Shown here: positions 1 to 5,918 of the stretch, piece by piece
How the letters are laid out: each line of letters opens with the position of its first letter
Numbering within the stretch: the stretch's first letter is position 1
From: Desulfurobacterium sp.
Lineage (GTDB): Bacteria > Aquificota > Aquificia > Desulfurobacteriales > Desulfurobacteriaceae
DNA: 6,673 bases
Direction of reading: 5' to 3'
NCBI GenBank assembly: GCA_003978805.1
Contig: QNYI01000150.1
Coordinates: 1 to 6,673, forward strand
Notes under the pieces: generated by a model
Databases searched by the model: none
The model's input: only the letters and a program-made list of their open reading frames with translations
Told to the model about the DNA's origin: nothing
Position numbers and translations under genes: made by a program

Positions 1-1704
1 AAAGGGGGAATTTCGCTGGCAGGAGAAGTTACAACTTCTGTATCGGGCAAACTCAACTTAATAACGGCCAAAATAAAAGGAGAGGTAACTGTCAACCACC
101 CTTACCTTTTAACTCCCCTCTCCTTTAAAGTTAACGGAAGGATAGAAGAACCGTCAGGCATAGGGTACCTCGCCTTTGAAGGGGAAGACAGCACCCTAAG
201 GCTCCTTGCTTACAGGAACAAGTTCCACTTAACGGGTATCCTAAGGGGCTTAAAGCTTAAAACTCCCGTAGGAAGTGTCTCGGTGAAAACATCTCTCATC
301 AACCTTGACCTGAGTAGCCTAAATGGCCAGATAACCGTCCCTGCATTTGAAGTAAGGCCGAAGAACTTCTACAGGCTCTTCTCAATCTCAGGTATCTACG
401 TAACGTTAAAGAACGGAGAACCGGAAATCTCCGGCTGTAGACTCTCCTATACCGACGGCTGGATTGAGGTTTCCGGGATAAAACTGGAAGGGAAAAAGAT
501 AAGCGGAAGGTTAAACGTAGAGGCCGGCGTAAAGGGACTCCTCTACTTAAAGAACGTAAGGAGAGGAGTAAAGTACGTAAAGGGGAACCTCCTTCTGAAA
601 GGAAACTTTAGCTACGACAAGGAGCTCCACTACTTTATCACCATCTCCTCCAAGGGAGTTGAAGGAAAGGTTGACTACATACTTGAAAAGCTTACTCTCG
701 TGAACTTGAAGGGTGAGCTAATAGACGGAAAACTAAAGAGAATCTCCGCACAAGTCTCTGCAGGGGACGGCCAGCTGGTCATCAACGGCAATCAGGAGGA
801 ACTCTTTGTATCCGTCTCAGAAGTTCCGGTAGGGGAACTTAACTCTTGGAAGAGCGTAATCTCCGGTAACGGAAGGTTGAAAAATAGGGAATTCTCCGGA
901 AAGTTCAATATGATGAAAACGAAAGTCTTCTTTAAGAAAAACGGTAAGAAGGGAAAAAGCGGGAGCTCCATAAACCTTCCCGTTAAACTATCGGTGGACT
1001 TAAACTTCGTAGACCCGGTAACTTTAAAGTCTCAGGTTTTCCAGATAAAGCTCCTCCCCAAACTCAAGCTGGAAACTGTTAACGGCAAAGCCGTTATAAG
1101 CGGAAGTTTCTCAGTCCTTAAAGGTTCTATAGACTACATGGGAAAGAAGTTTAAAGTCCTATACGGAACAGGGGTAATAGAAAACTTAGCCAGAGAAAGG
1201 GGAACCATTGACCTGCTGGCGAGCAGTTACATTTCAGGATACTACATCTACATGAACATAAGGGGCAGTTTCAAAGAGCCGAAGCTCTTCTTAACCTCAG
1301 ACCCGCCCCTTACGAGGGAACAGATACTAAACCTCATAATGACGGGAGCATCGCCGGAACAGATAGAGGAGTCCTCAGAACTCTTCCCGGCAGTCCAGAT
1401 CGCCTACTACGCAACAGCCTCATTCCTAAAGCCCTTAGAGAAACAGTTTAAACAAACCTTAGGGCTTGAGAGCTTTACCTTAGAACCCTACATAACCAAG
1501 TACGGTGAGACGGTCGCCAAACTCTCGGTAGTTAAGAAACTCGGCCGGAAGTTTAAGCTTATCGGTTACGAGACAACGGGACAGAAGCCGGAGTACGGAG
1601 GAAGCCTCCGCTACTTCTTAACAGACCGCCACTACCTTGAAGCAAAGTACAATAGCTACTACGGAGTGGAGTTCGGTATAGGCGTTGAACTTAACGTGAG
1701 GTAA
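1..1704 (+). CDS. tamB: TamB-like translocation/assembly module protein, C-terminal part (5' end outside window)
   Basis: The frame is open from base 1 to the TAA at 1702-1704, so this is the last 567 residues of a larger protein; the GTG at 283 is internal, because the sequence before it continues the same beta-rich pattern. Visible residues 1 to about 310 are repetitive amphipathic beta-strands with little aromatic or helical content, as in the AsmA/TamB beta-taco that forms a hydrophobic groove across the periplasm. A Lys-rich loop (KKNGKKGK, residues 312-319) precedes the conserved C-terminal TamB (DUF490) domain. That domain shows the typical G-x-f/v-L-x-G pattern, the LTSDPPLT segment (431-438) and the hallmark helix LTREQILNLIMTG (437-449). 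The end, about 475-567, is the barrel-like tail. Family knowledge: TamB-like proteins are anchored in the inner membrane, reach the outer membrane, and are linked to phospholipid transport and OM protein assembly. The partner TamA/BamA homologue is not in view. rnhC begins 4 nt downstream, so this is probably the proximal visible gene of an operon. Confidence 0.85.
   Translation, partial: KGGISLAGEVTTSVSGKLNLITAKIKGEVTVNHPYLLTPLSFKVNGRIEEPSGIGYLAFEGEDSTLRLLAYRNKFHLTGILRGLKLKTPVGSVSVKTSLINLDLSSLNGQITVPAFEVRPKNFYRLFSISGIYVTLKNGEPEISGCRLSYTDGWIEVSGIKLEGKKISGRLNVEAGVKGLLYLKNVRRGVKYVKGNLLLKGNFSYDKELHYFITISSKGVEGKVDYILEKLTLVNLKGELIDGKLKRISAQVSAGDGQLVINGNQEELFVSVSEVPVGELNSWKSVISGNGRLKNREFSGKFNMMKTKVFFKKNGKKGKSGSSINLPVKLSVDLNFVDPVTLKSQVFQIKLLPKLKLETVNGKAVISGSFSVLKGSIDYMGKKFKVLYGTGVIENLARERGTIDLLASSYISGYYIYMNIRGSFKEPKLFLTSDPPLTREQILNLIMTGASPEQIEESSELFPAVQIAYYATASFLKPLEKQFKQTLGLESFTLEPYITKYGETVAKLSVVKKLGRKFKLIGYETTGQKPEYGGSLRYFLTDRHYLEAKYNSYYGVEFGIGVELNVR
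1698..1702 (+). promoter_or_regulatory. Ribosome binding site for rnhC
   Basis: GAGGT, inside the last codons of the tamB-like gene, lies 6 nt before the TTG at 1709. An in-frame TGA at 1697-1699 leaves that TTG as the first possible start codon in the frame. This site is what supports the non-ATG start of rnhC. Confidence 0.7.
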
Positions 1705-1708
1705 CAGC

Positions 1709-2521
1709 TTGAAGCTAAAAAGGGAAGAGATAGAGAAGGTCGTTAACGAGCTACTGAAGGTGGGAGCTAAAAGGGAAGAACCTCCTTCCCACGCCCTTTA
1801 CCGTCTAAACCTAAACGGAGGGATAGTAACGATTTATGAATCGGGAAGCGTTGTTTTCGGCGGTAAAAGGGGGAAGGAGCTAAAAGAGGTCTTCCTAAAC
1901 CTCCTCTTTGAAGAAACTGACTTAAGTCCAAGGATAGGGTGTGACGAGGCCGGCAAGGGGGAGTTTGTAGGACCCTTAGTAGTTGCCTGCGTCTACGCCG
2001 ACGAAAACTGCATAAAGAAGCTACTCTCCCTCGGGGTAAAGGACTCTAAAAAGCTAAGGAAGGAAAAACTACTTGCCCTATCGGAAGAGGTAAAAAATCA
2101 CTGCCGGGGACGGGTAAAGGTATTAATGCCCGAAAGCTACAACAGGCTCTACAAGGACTACGGCAACGTTAACAGGATGCTGGAAGATATCTATAAAGAG
2201 CTCATTGGAGAGCTCCTAAAAAAATACAGAACAAAACGGGTTATAGTTGACAAGTTCAGTGAGAGAGTAGAAGAAATCCTAAGAGAAAGCTTTCCAAACG
2301 TAGAACTCGTAGTAGTTCCTAAGGCAGAGACAGACACGGCAGTAGCCGCAGCCTCGGTAGTTGCAAAGGCAGAAAGGTTAAAGAAAATGGAGAAACTCTC
2401 TAATCTCATCGGTTTTACCCTCCCCGAGGGAAACGAGAACAACGGAGAGCTCTTAAAGAAAATTCCCCCAAAATTACGGTATAAATTTGTAAAAGAACAC
2501 TTTAAGGTAAACGGAGATTAG
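1709..2521 (+). CDS. rnhC: Ribonuclease HIII
   Basis: Endonuclease that cuts the RNA strand of RNA-DNA hybrids in the cytoplasm, using metal ions. The length of 270 residues fits RNase HIII better than RNase HII (about 200). Residues 1 to about 70 form the extra N-terminal substrate-binding (TBP-like) domain, ending in a strand-rich stretch (GGIVTIYESGSVVFGGKRG, 37-55). The catalytic domain starts at GCDEAGKGEFVGP (77-89), followed by the DSKKL motif (112-116), IVDKF (179-183) and the KAETDTAVAAASVVAKAE block (205-222). The probable metal ligands are D79, E80, D181 and E207, the D-E-D-E set of the HIII class; HII normally has Asp at the fourth place. The start is TTG with a good GAGGT site. 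RNase HIII is known from Aquifex aeolicus, which fits the suggested lineage. The sppA ATG begins 1 nt after the stop, so the two are probably translationally coupled. Confidence 0.92.
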   Translation: MKLKREEIEKVVNELLKVGAKREEPPSHALYRLNLNGGIVTIYESGSVVFGGKRGKELKEVFLNLLFEETDLSPRIGCDEAGKGEFVGPLVVACVYADENCIKKLLSLGVKDSKKLRKEKLLALSEEVKNHCRGRVKVLMPESYNRLYKDYGNVNRMLEDIYKELIGELLKKYRTKRVIVDKFSERVEEILRESFPNVELVVVPKAETDTAVAAASVVAKAERLKKMEKLSNLIGFTLPEGNENNGELLKKIPPKLRYKFVKEHFKVNGD

Positions 2522-2522
2522 A

Positions 2523-3401
2523 ATGGGGAAGATAAGAACCTTCTTTATGGTTCTGGGGGTAATCTTCTTTGCAATTATCGTCTTCATAATAGCAAGGGCG
2601 ACATTTTTGCCGGAAACTCCGATAAGCGGTGACAAGATAGGAGTCGTTAGGATTGAGGGGATAATCAAGTCCTCTGACCGCTACGTAAAACTCCTCAATC
2701 GGCTTGAAAAGAACAGAAGCGTCAAGGCGATAGTCCTCAGGGTAAACTCTCCCGGCGGAGTTGTCGGCGCATGTCAGGAAATCCACGATAAGGTAGAGGA
2801 GATAGCTAAGAAAAAACCCGTTGTTGTCTCAATGGGTAGCGTAGCTGCCTCCGGCGGTCTCTACATATCCGTTCCTGCAACAAAAATCGTCGCCAACCCG
2901 GGAACAATCACGGGAAGTATCGGCGTCATCCTACAGGTTTACAACGTTAAAGAGCTGGCAGACAGGTTAGGAATAAAGGTAGTAACCGTAAAGAGCGGAA
3001 AGTTTAAAGACTTACTCAATCCCTTCAAGGAAGTAAGCAGAGATGACGTTAAAATCCTTCAGGCTCTCATAAACGACTCCTACATGCAGTTTGTTGAGGC
3101 AGTTGCCAAGGGGAGAAACCTTCCCATAGAAAGAGTTAAGGAAATTGCCGACGGGAGGGTCTTCACCGGCAGAATGGCAAAGGAAATCGGTCTCGTAGAC
3201 GAGCTCGGAAGCTTTGAAAAGGCGGTAGAAATCGCAAGGGAACTTGCAAAGGCGCCTAAGGCCAAGATTTACGAGGTAAAGCCTAAGAGGAGCTTCCTGC
3301 AGAAATTGCTGGGAGAGGAAGGAAGAGAAACCTTAAGTAACTTGGCGAGAATCCTCAATGGACAGGTTGAAAGCTTTAACCTTATGTATCTCCTTAATTA
3401 G
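2523..3401 (+). CDS. sppA: Signal peptide peptidase SppA, short single-domain form (peptidase S49)
   Basis: Membrane-bound serine protease that degrades signal peptides left after protein export. Residues 7-24 form one hydrophobic membrane anchor after a short basic N-terminus (MGKIR), leaving the catalytic domain outside the cytoplasm. The substrate groove includes LRVNSPGG (72-79). The nucleophile is S110 in SMGSVAASGG (103-112), and the general base is K162 in SGKFKDLLNPF (158-168). The Ser-Lys spacing of 52 residues equals that of the B. subtilis enzyme (S147/K199, from memory). NPGTITGSIGV (125-135) and the late ADGRVFTGRMAKEIGLVDELG block (209-229) are also typical. At 292 residues it is the half-length type seen in Bacillus and archaea, not the two-domain E. 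coli type of about 618. GGAG at 2513-2516, 6 nt before the ATG, lies inside the end of rnhC. The last 44 nt overlap the next gene. Confidence 0.93.
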   Translation: MGKIRTFFMVLGVIFFAIIVFIIARATFLPETPISGDKIGVVRIEGIIKSSDRYVKLLNRLEKNRSVKAIVLRVNSPGGVVGACQEIHDKVEEIAKKKPVVVSMGSVAASGGLYISVPATKIVANPGTITGSIGVILQVYNVKELADRLGIKVVTVKSGKFKDLLNPFKEVSRDDVKILQALINDSYMQFVEAVAKGRNLPIERVKEIADGRVFTGRMAKEIGLVDELGSFEKAVEIARELAKAPKAKIYEVKPKRSFLQKLLGEEGRETLSNLARILNGQVESFNLMYLLN

Positions 3402-3963
3402 CCTCTTTACCCATAACGCCTACGGCTGGATAAAGGTCTACGAGAAGGACGGAACAATCTACATCGTCGGCGAGGGGGAAAGACGTTTTAAAAGGCCAAA
3501 GGAGAATAGGTTAAAGGGAATAAAGAAGAAGATCCTCTACTACGCAAGGAAGTACGGAATCCCTGAGGAGCTCTTTCTAAACTTGGTTAGAGCCGAGTCA
3601 AACTTCAACCCGCAGGCAGTTTCCCCAAAAGGAGCTATGGGACTCTGCCAATTGATGCCTCAGACCGCCAAGGAACTGGGAGTAAAGAACCCTTTTGACG
3701 TTGATGAGAACCTAAATGCCGGAGCAAAGTACTTAAAGAGGCTCTACAAGAAGTACAAAGACTGGAAACTTGCTCTCGCCGCCTACAACGCAGGAGAGGG
3801 AGCAGTTGATAGGTACCGGGGAATTCCGCCTTACAGGGAAACTGTCATCTACGTAGAGAAGGTTACAGCGGGAAAAGAGAGCTTTAAAATCCGCAAAAAA
3901 CGTTACCGTATAGTTGTAAAAAGCGTCGGGAATGCTGTTATAATAACGCAGGAATTTGAGTAA
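3358..3963 (+). CDS. Secreted lytic transglycosylase, SLT family
   Basis: Predicted to cleave peptidoglycan between MurNAc and GlcNAc in the periplasm, leaving 1,6-anhydro ends. It has 201 residues. Residues 1-23 look like a signal peptide (MDRLK, a hydrophobic core, then AYG before W24). The SLT domain spans about 57-170: the catalytic Glu is E80 in RAESNFNP (78-85), then GAMGLCQLMPQTA (92-104), with Cys where Met is usual, NLNAGAKYL (118-126), AAYNAGEGAV (141-150) and IPPYRETVIYVEKV (156-169). Short beta-rich pieces flank the domain: 24-38 resembles the DUF4124-like strand pair often fused to SLT domains, and about 174-201 is a basic tail. The start is well fixed, since an in-frame TAA at 3334-3336 is followed by no other start codon before the ATG, and starting later would remove the signal peptide. 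The ribosome site is weak (GCGAGA, about 3345-3350), so translation may depend on sppA, which it overlaps. The exact transglycosylase subfamily is not assigned. Confidence 0.9.
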   Translation: MDRLKALTLCISLISLFTHNAYGWIKVYEKDGTIYIVGEGERRFKRPKENRLKGIKKKILYYARKYGIPEELFLNLVRAESNFNPQAVSPKGAMGLCQLMPQTAKELGVKNPFDVDENLNAGAKYLKRLYKKYKDWKLALAAYNAGEGAVDRYRGIPPYRETVIYVEKVTAGKESFKIRKKRYRIVVKSVGNAVIITQEFE

Positions 3964-3964
3964 A

Positions 3965-3970
3965 GGGGAG
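3965..3970 (+). promoter_or_regulatory. Ribosome binding site for purD
   Basis: GGGGAG lies 7 nt before the ATG at 3978, in the 14-nt gap after the transglycosylase stop. The gap has room for a ribosome site but not for a promoter or terminator, so purD is probably read from the upstream transcript. Confidence 0.65.
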
Positions 3971-3977
3971 AAAGGAA

Positions 3978-5258
3978 ATGAAAGTTCTCGTAGTGGGTTC
4001 CGGTGGAAGGGAACACGCCCTTGCATGGAAGTTAGCCCAGAGTCCCCTTGTTAAAAAGGTTTTTGGAACTCCCGGGAACCCGGGAATAGCAAAAGTCGGT
4101 GAGTGCGTGAACATACCGGTAACGGACGTAAAGGCCATTGCCGACTTTGCAGAAAGAGAGAAGATAGACCTAACGGTGGTAGGGCCTGAAGCGCCGTTAG
4201 TTGCAGGAATCGTTGATGAATTTGAAAAAAGAGGTCTCAGGATTTTTGGACCTACAAAGGCAGCAGCCCAGCTTGAGGGAAGCAAGGCCTTTGCAAAGGA
4301 GATGATGGAAAAGTGGGGAGTTCCCACCGCAGACTTTAGAGTCTTTGATAACCCGGAAGAGGCGAAGGCCTACATAAGGGAAAAGGGAGCTCCCATAGTC
4401 GTAAAGGCAGACGGCCTTGCTGCAGGAAAAGGAGTTACAGTTGCAAAGACCGTTGAAGAGGCGCTACAGGCCGTTGACAAGATAATGGTAGAGAAAATCT
4501 TCGGTGAAGCCGGCAACAAGGTCGTTATAGAGGACTGTTTAGTAGGTGAAGAGGCCTCCTACCTCGTAGTAACCGACGGTGAAAGGTTCATCCCCCTTGC
4601 AACATCCCAAGACCACAAGCAGGTATTTGACGGAGATAGAGGGCCAAATACAGGAGGAATGGGAGCTTACTCACCGGCTCCTGTTCTCTCTCCCAAGATG
4701 GAGGAAGAGGTTCAGGAAAAGGTTATTAAGCCAATCCTAAAGGGCATGAAGGAGGAGGGACACCCATTTAAGGGTATTCTCTACGCAGGACTTATGATTA
4801 CAGAAGAAGGGCCAAAGGTTTTAGAGTTTAACGTAAGGTTTGGAGACCCAGAAGCTCAGGTTATCCTCAGGAGACTCAGCACAGACCTTACAGAAGTGTT
4901 TAACAGCGTAATAGACGGAAAGCTCTTAGATGAACTTTCTTGGATTCCGGAAACTGCCATCTGCGTTGTCCTTGCGTCTAAAGGCTACCCCGGTAAGTAC
5001 GAGAAAGGTAAAGAAATCACGGGAATTGAAGAGGCAGAGAAGTTAGACAACGTTGTTATCTTCCACGCCGGAACTGCTGTAAAAGAGGGTAAACTCGTCA
5101 CAAACGGCGGTAGAGTCTTAAACGTAACTGCCCTCGGTAAGGACATATCTGAAGCAAGGGAGAACGTCTACAGGGCAATAGAGAAGGTTCACTTTGACGG
5201 AATGCACTTTAGAAAAGATATAGGTCTTAAGGCCTTAAAACGTCTTAAAAGGGCGTGA
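3978..5258 (+). CDS. purD: Phosphoribosylamine-glycine ligase (GAR synthetase)
   Basis: Second step of de novo purine synthesis in the cytoplasm: 5-phosphoribosylamine + glycine + ATP gives glycinamide ribonucleotide + ADP + Pi. The full length of 426 residues is normal for bacterial PurD. The N-terminal domain opens with VLVVGSGGREHALAWKL (3-19), then GTPGNPGIA (30-38) and VVGPEAPLVAGIVD (67-80). The ATP-grasp region includes GSKAFAKEMM (101-110), VVKADGLAAGKGV (141-153), SQDHKQVFDGDRGPNTGGMGAYSPAP (210-235) and the family signature RFGDPEAQ (287-294), with VLEFNVRFGDPE supplying metal-binding residues. The C-terminal domain carries VVLASKGYPGKY (330-341) and FHAGT (362-366). No key residue appears missing. 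It is the last gene of the plus-strand run, and no other purine gene is visible beside it. Its last 24 bp overlap the convergent TPR gene. Confidence 0.97.
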   Translation: MKVLVVGSGGREHALAWKLAQSPLVKKVFGTPGNPGIAKVGECVNIPVTDVKAIADFAEREKIDLTVVGPEAPLVAGIVDEFEKRGLRIFGPTKAAAQLEGSKAFAKEMMEKWGVPTADFRVFDNPEEAKAYIREKGAPIVVKADGLAAGKGVTVAKTVEEALQAVDKIMVEKIFGEAGNKVVIEDCLVGEEASYLVVTDGERFIPLATSQDHKQVFDGDRGPNTGGMGAYSPAPVLSPKMEEEVQEKVIKPILKGMKEEGHPFKGILYAGLMITEEGPKVLEFNVRFGDPEAQVILRRLSTDLTEVFNSVIDGKLLDELSWIPETAICVVLASKGYPGKYEKGKEITGIEEAEKLDNVVIFHAGTAVKEGKLVTNGGRVLNVTALGKDISEARENVYRAIEKVHFDGMHFRKDIGLKALKRLKRA

Positions 5259-5903
5259 TTCTGCGCCCTTGCCCTTCCTTTCCTTCTTAAGGAGACCCAA
5301 ATACTTCTTCGCAGTTACGTTCTCAGGGTCAAGGATAAGGACATCCTTAAAGATGGACTCTGCGTAGAGCTCCTTCCCTTGATGGTAAAGGGAAATTGCA
5401 AGTTCGTTTAAGAAGTTCACGTCGGTAGGGTAAATTGCAAGCATTTTCCTTGCAACAGCTTCGGCAACTGAGAACTTCTTGAGCTTTCGTAAGGCAAGGG
5501 AAAGGCGTAAGTTAGCGTAGTAGTTGTAGTAGTCTATCTTTAAAATGCGGTACATAAGGGACTCCACCTCTTTCCAGCGTTCCTGAGCCATGTAGGGTAG
5601 CGAAAGTCCAAGCATCGCTTCAACGGAGGAAGGAACGCTCTTTAAAGCCTTCTCGTAGTGGTAGATAGAGTTGGCATACTTACCCATAAGGTAGTAAAGC
5701 CAACCGAGTCGCAAGTTAACCGTGTAGCCCTCCGGGTAGGCCTTGTAAAGTGGCATCAAGGCCTTTACAGCTCCCTCGTAATCCCCCCTCTTTTCATAAA
5801 GGAAGGAGCTCTCGTAGGAGCTCCTTATCTGCCGATAGGTCATACAGTAAGAGGGAAGAGAGAAAACGAAAATGAAGAAAGAGACAAGAAAGAACCTACC
5901 CAC
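5235..5903 (-). CDS. Secreted TPR-repeat protein of unknown function
   Basis: It has 222 residues and begins at a GTG (5903-5901). GGGGAG at 5918-5913 sits 9 nt before that start, and the in-frame TAA of the upstream gene (5921-5919) leaves little other choice. Residues 1-20 are a strongly hydrophobic signal sequence (GRFF then VSFFIFVFSLPSYC). The Cys at 20 is not in a good lipobox (PSYC), so a soluble periplasmic protein is more likely than a lipoprotein. From about 28 on come TPR helix pairs, with later units starting at 60, 94, 128 and 162, an exact 34-residue period. Each shows the typical G/A-x-x-x-Y/F and a closing ..P-[TSE] turn (YPEG, VPSS, YPTD, DPEN). The end is basic and polar (KKERKGKG). 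TPR arrays bind other proteins, so it is probably an adaptor; its partner may be the barrel protein encoded just upstream. The 3' end overlaps purD by 24 bp. Confidence 0.85.
   Translation of the reverse strand: MGRFFLVSFFIFVFSLPSYCMTYRQIRSSYESSFLYEKRGDYEGAVKALMPLYKAYPEGYTVNLRLGWLYYLMGKYANSIYHYEKALKSVPSSVEAMLGLSLPYMAQERWKEVESLMYRILKIDYYNYYANLRLSLALRKLKKFSVAEAVARKMLAIYPTDVNFLNELAISLYHQGKELYAESIFKDVLILDPENVTAKKYLGLLKKERKGKGAESRPFKTF
5249..5270. terminator. Candidate bidirectional terminator hairpin between purD and the TPR gene
   Basis: A perfect 7-bp inverted repeat, AAGGGCG (5249-5255) and CGCCCTT (5264-5270), with an 8-nt loop that holds the purD stop codon TGA (5256-5258). Read on the plus strand, the 3' arm runs into pyrimidine-rich sequence (CCCTTCCTTTCCTTCTT). 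Read on the minus strand it runs into a T-rich tail (CCCTTTTAAGACGTTTT) that includes the end of the TPR gene. Neither side has a long pure T run, so termination would be moderate at best. The position between converging genes is the strongest support. Confidence 0.5.
5803..5826. repeat. 8-bp perfect inverted repeat inside the TPR gene
   Basis: AAGGAGCT (5803-5810) and AGCTCCTT (5819-5826) form an 8-bp stem with an 8-nt loop, about 80-100 nt after the start of the TPR gene. It encodes the repeated Ser-rich piece SSYESS (28-33), which may fully explain it. A role in mRNA folding is possible but not shown. Confidence 0.4.
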
Positions 5904-5912
5904 AGCCGACAG

Positions 5913-5918
5913 CTCCCC
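5913..5918 (-). promoter_or_regulatory. Ribosome binding site for the TPR gene
   Basis: GGGGAG directly follows the stop of the barrel gene and lies 9 nt before the GTG start of the TPR gene. It supports that GTG as the true start and argues for separate initiation rather than a fusion protein. Confidence 0.65.

Noticed and set aside
283..285. GTG as a start for the tamB-like gene
   Set aside because: The frame is open to base 1 with the same beta-rich repeat pattern, so the GTG is an internal Val codon.
2216..2226. A-rich CTA AAA AAA site in rnhC as a -1 frameshift signal
   Set aside because: The heptamer is in the right frame, but no clear downstream stem was seen, and the -1 frame reaches a stop within a few codons. 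Plain Leu-Lys-Lys coding in an A-rich gene explains it.
2191..3265. Minus-strand open frames opposite rnhC and sppA (2191-2442, 2474-2668, 2502-2786, 3080-3265)
   Set aside because: All lie opposite conserved domains of rnhC and sppA, and their Ser/Leu-rich translations are typical of antisense reading of Lys/Glu-rich genes.
3964..3977. Possible promoter or purine-responsive element before purD
   Set aside because: The gap is only 14 nt and is filled by the ribosome binding site.
4070..4085. Palindrome TCCCGGG-AA-CCCGGGA in purD
   Set aside because: It encodes the conserved PurD GTPGNPG motif; the near-repeat of Pro-Gly codons is enough to explain it, and it lies far from any gene end.
3938..4327. 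A 129-codon open frame on the minus strand inside purD
   Set aside because: Antisense to a fully conserved purD; no ribosome site and no recognisable domain. It is a shadow of purD codon use.
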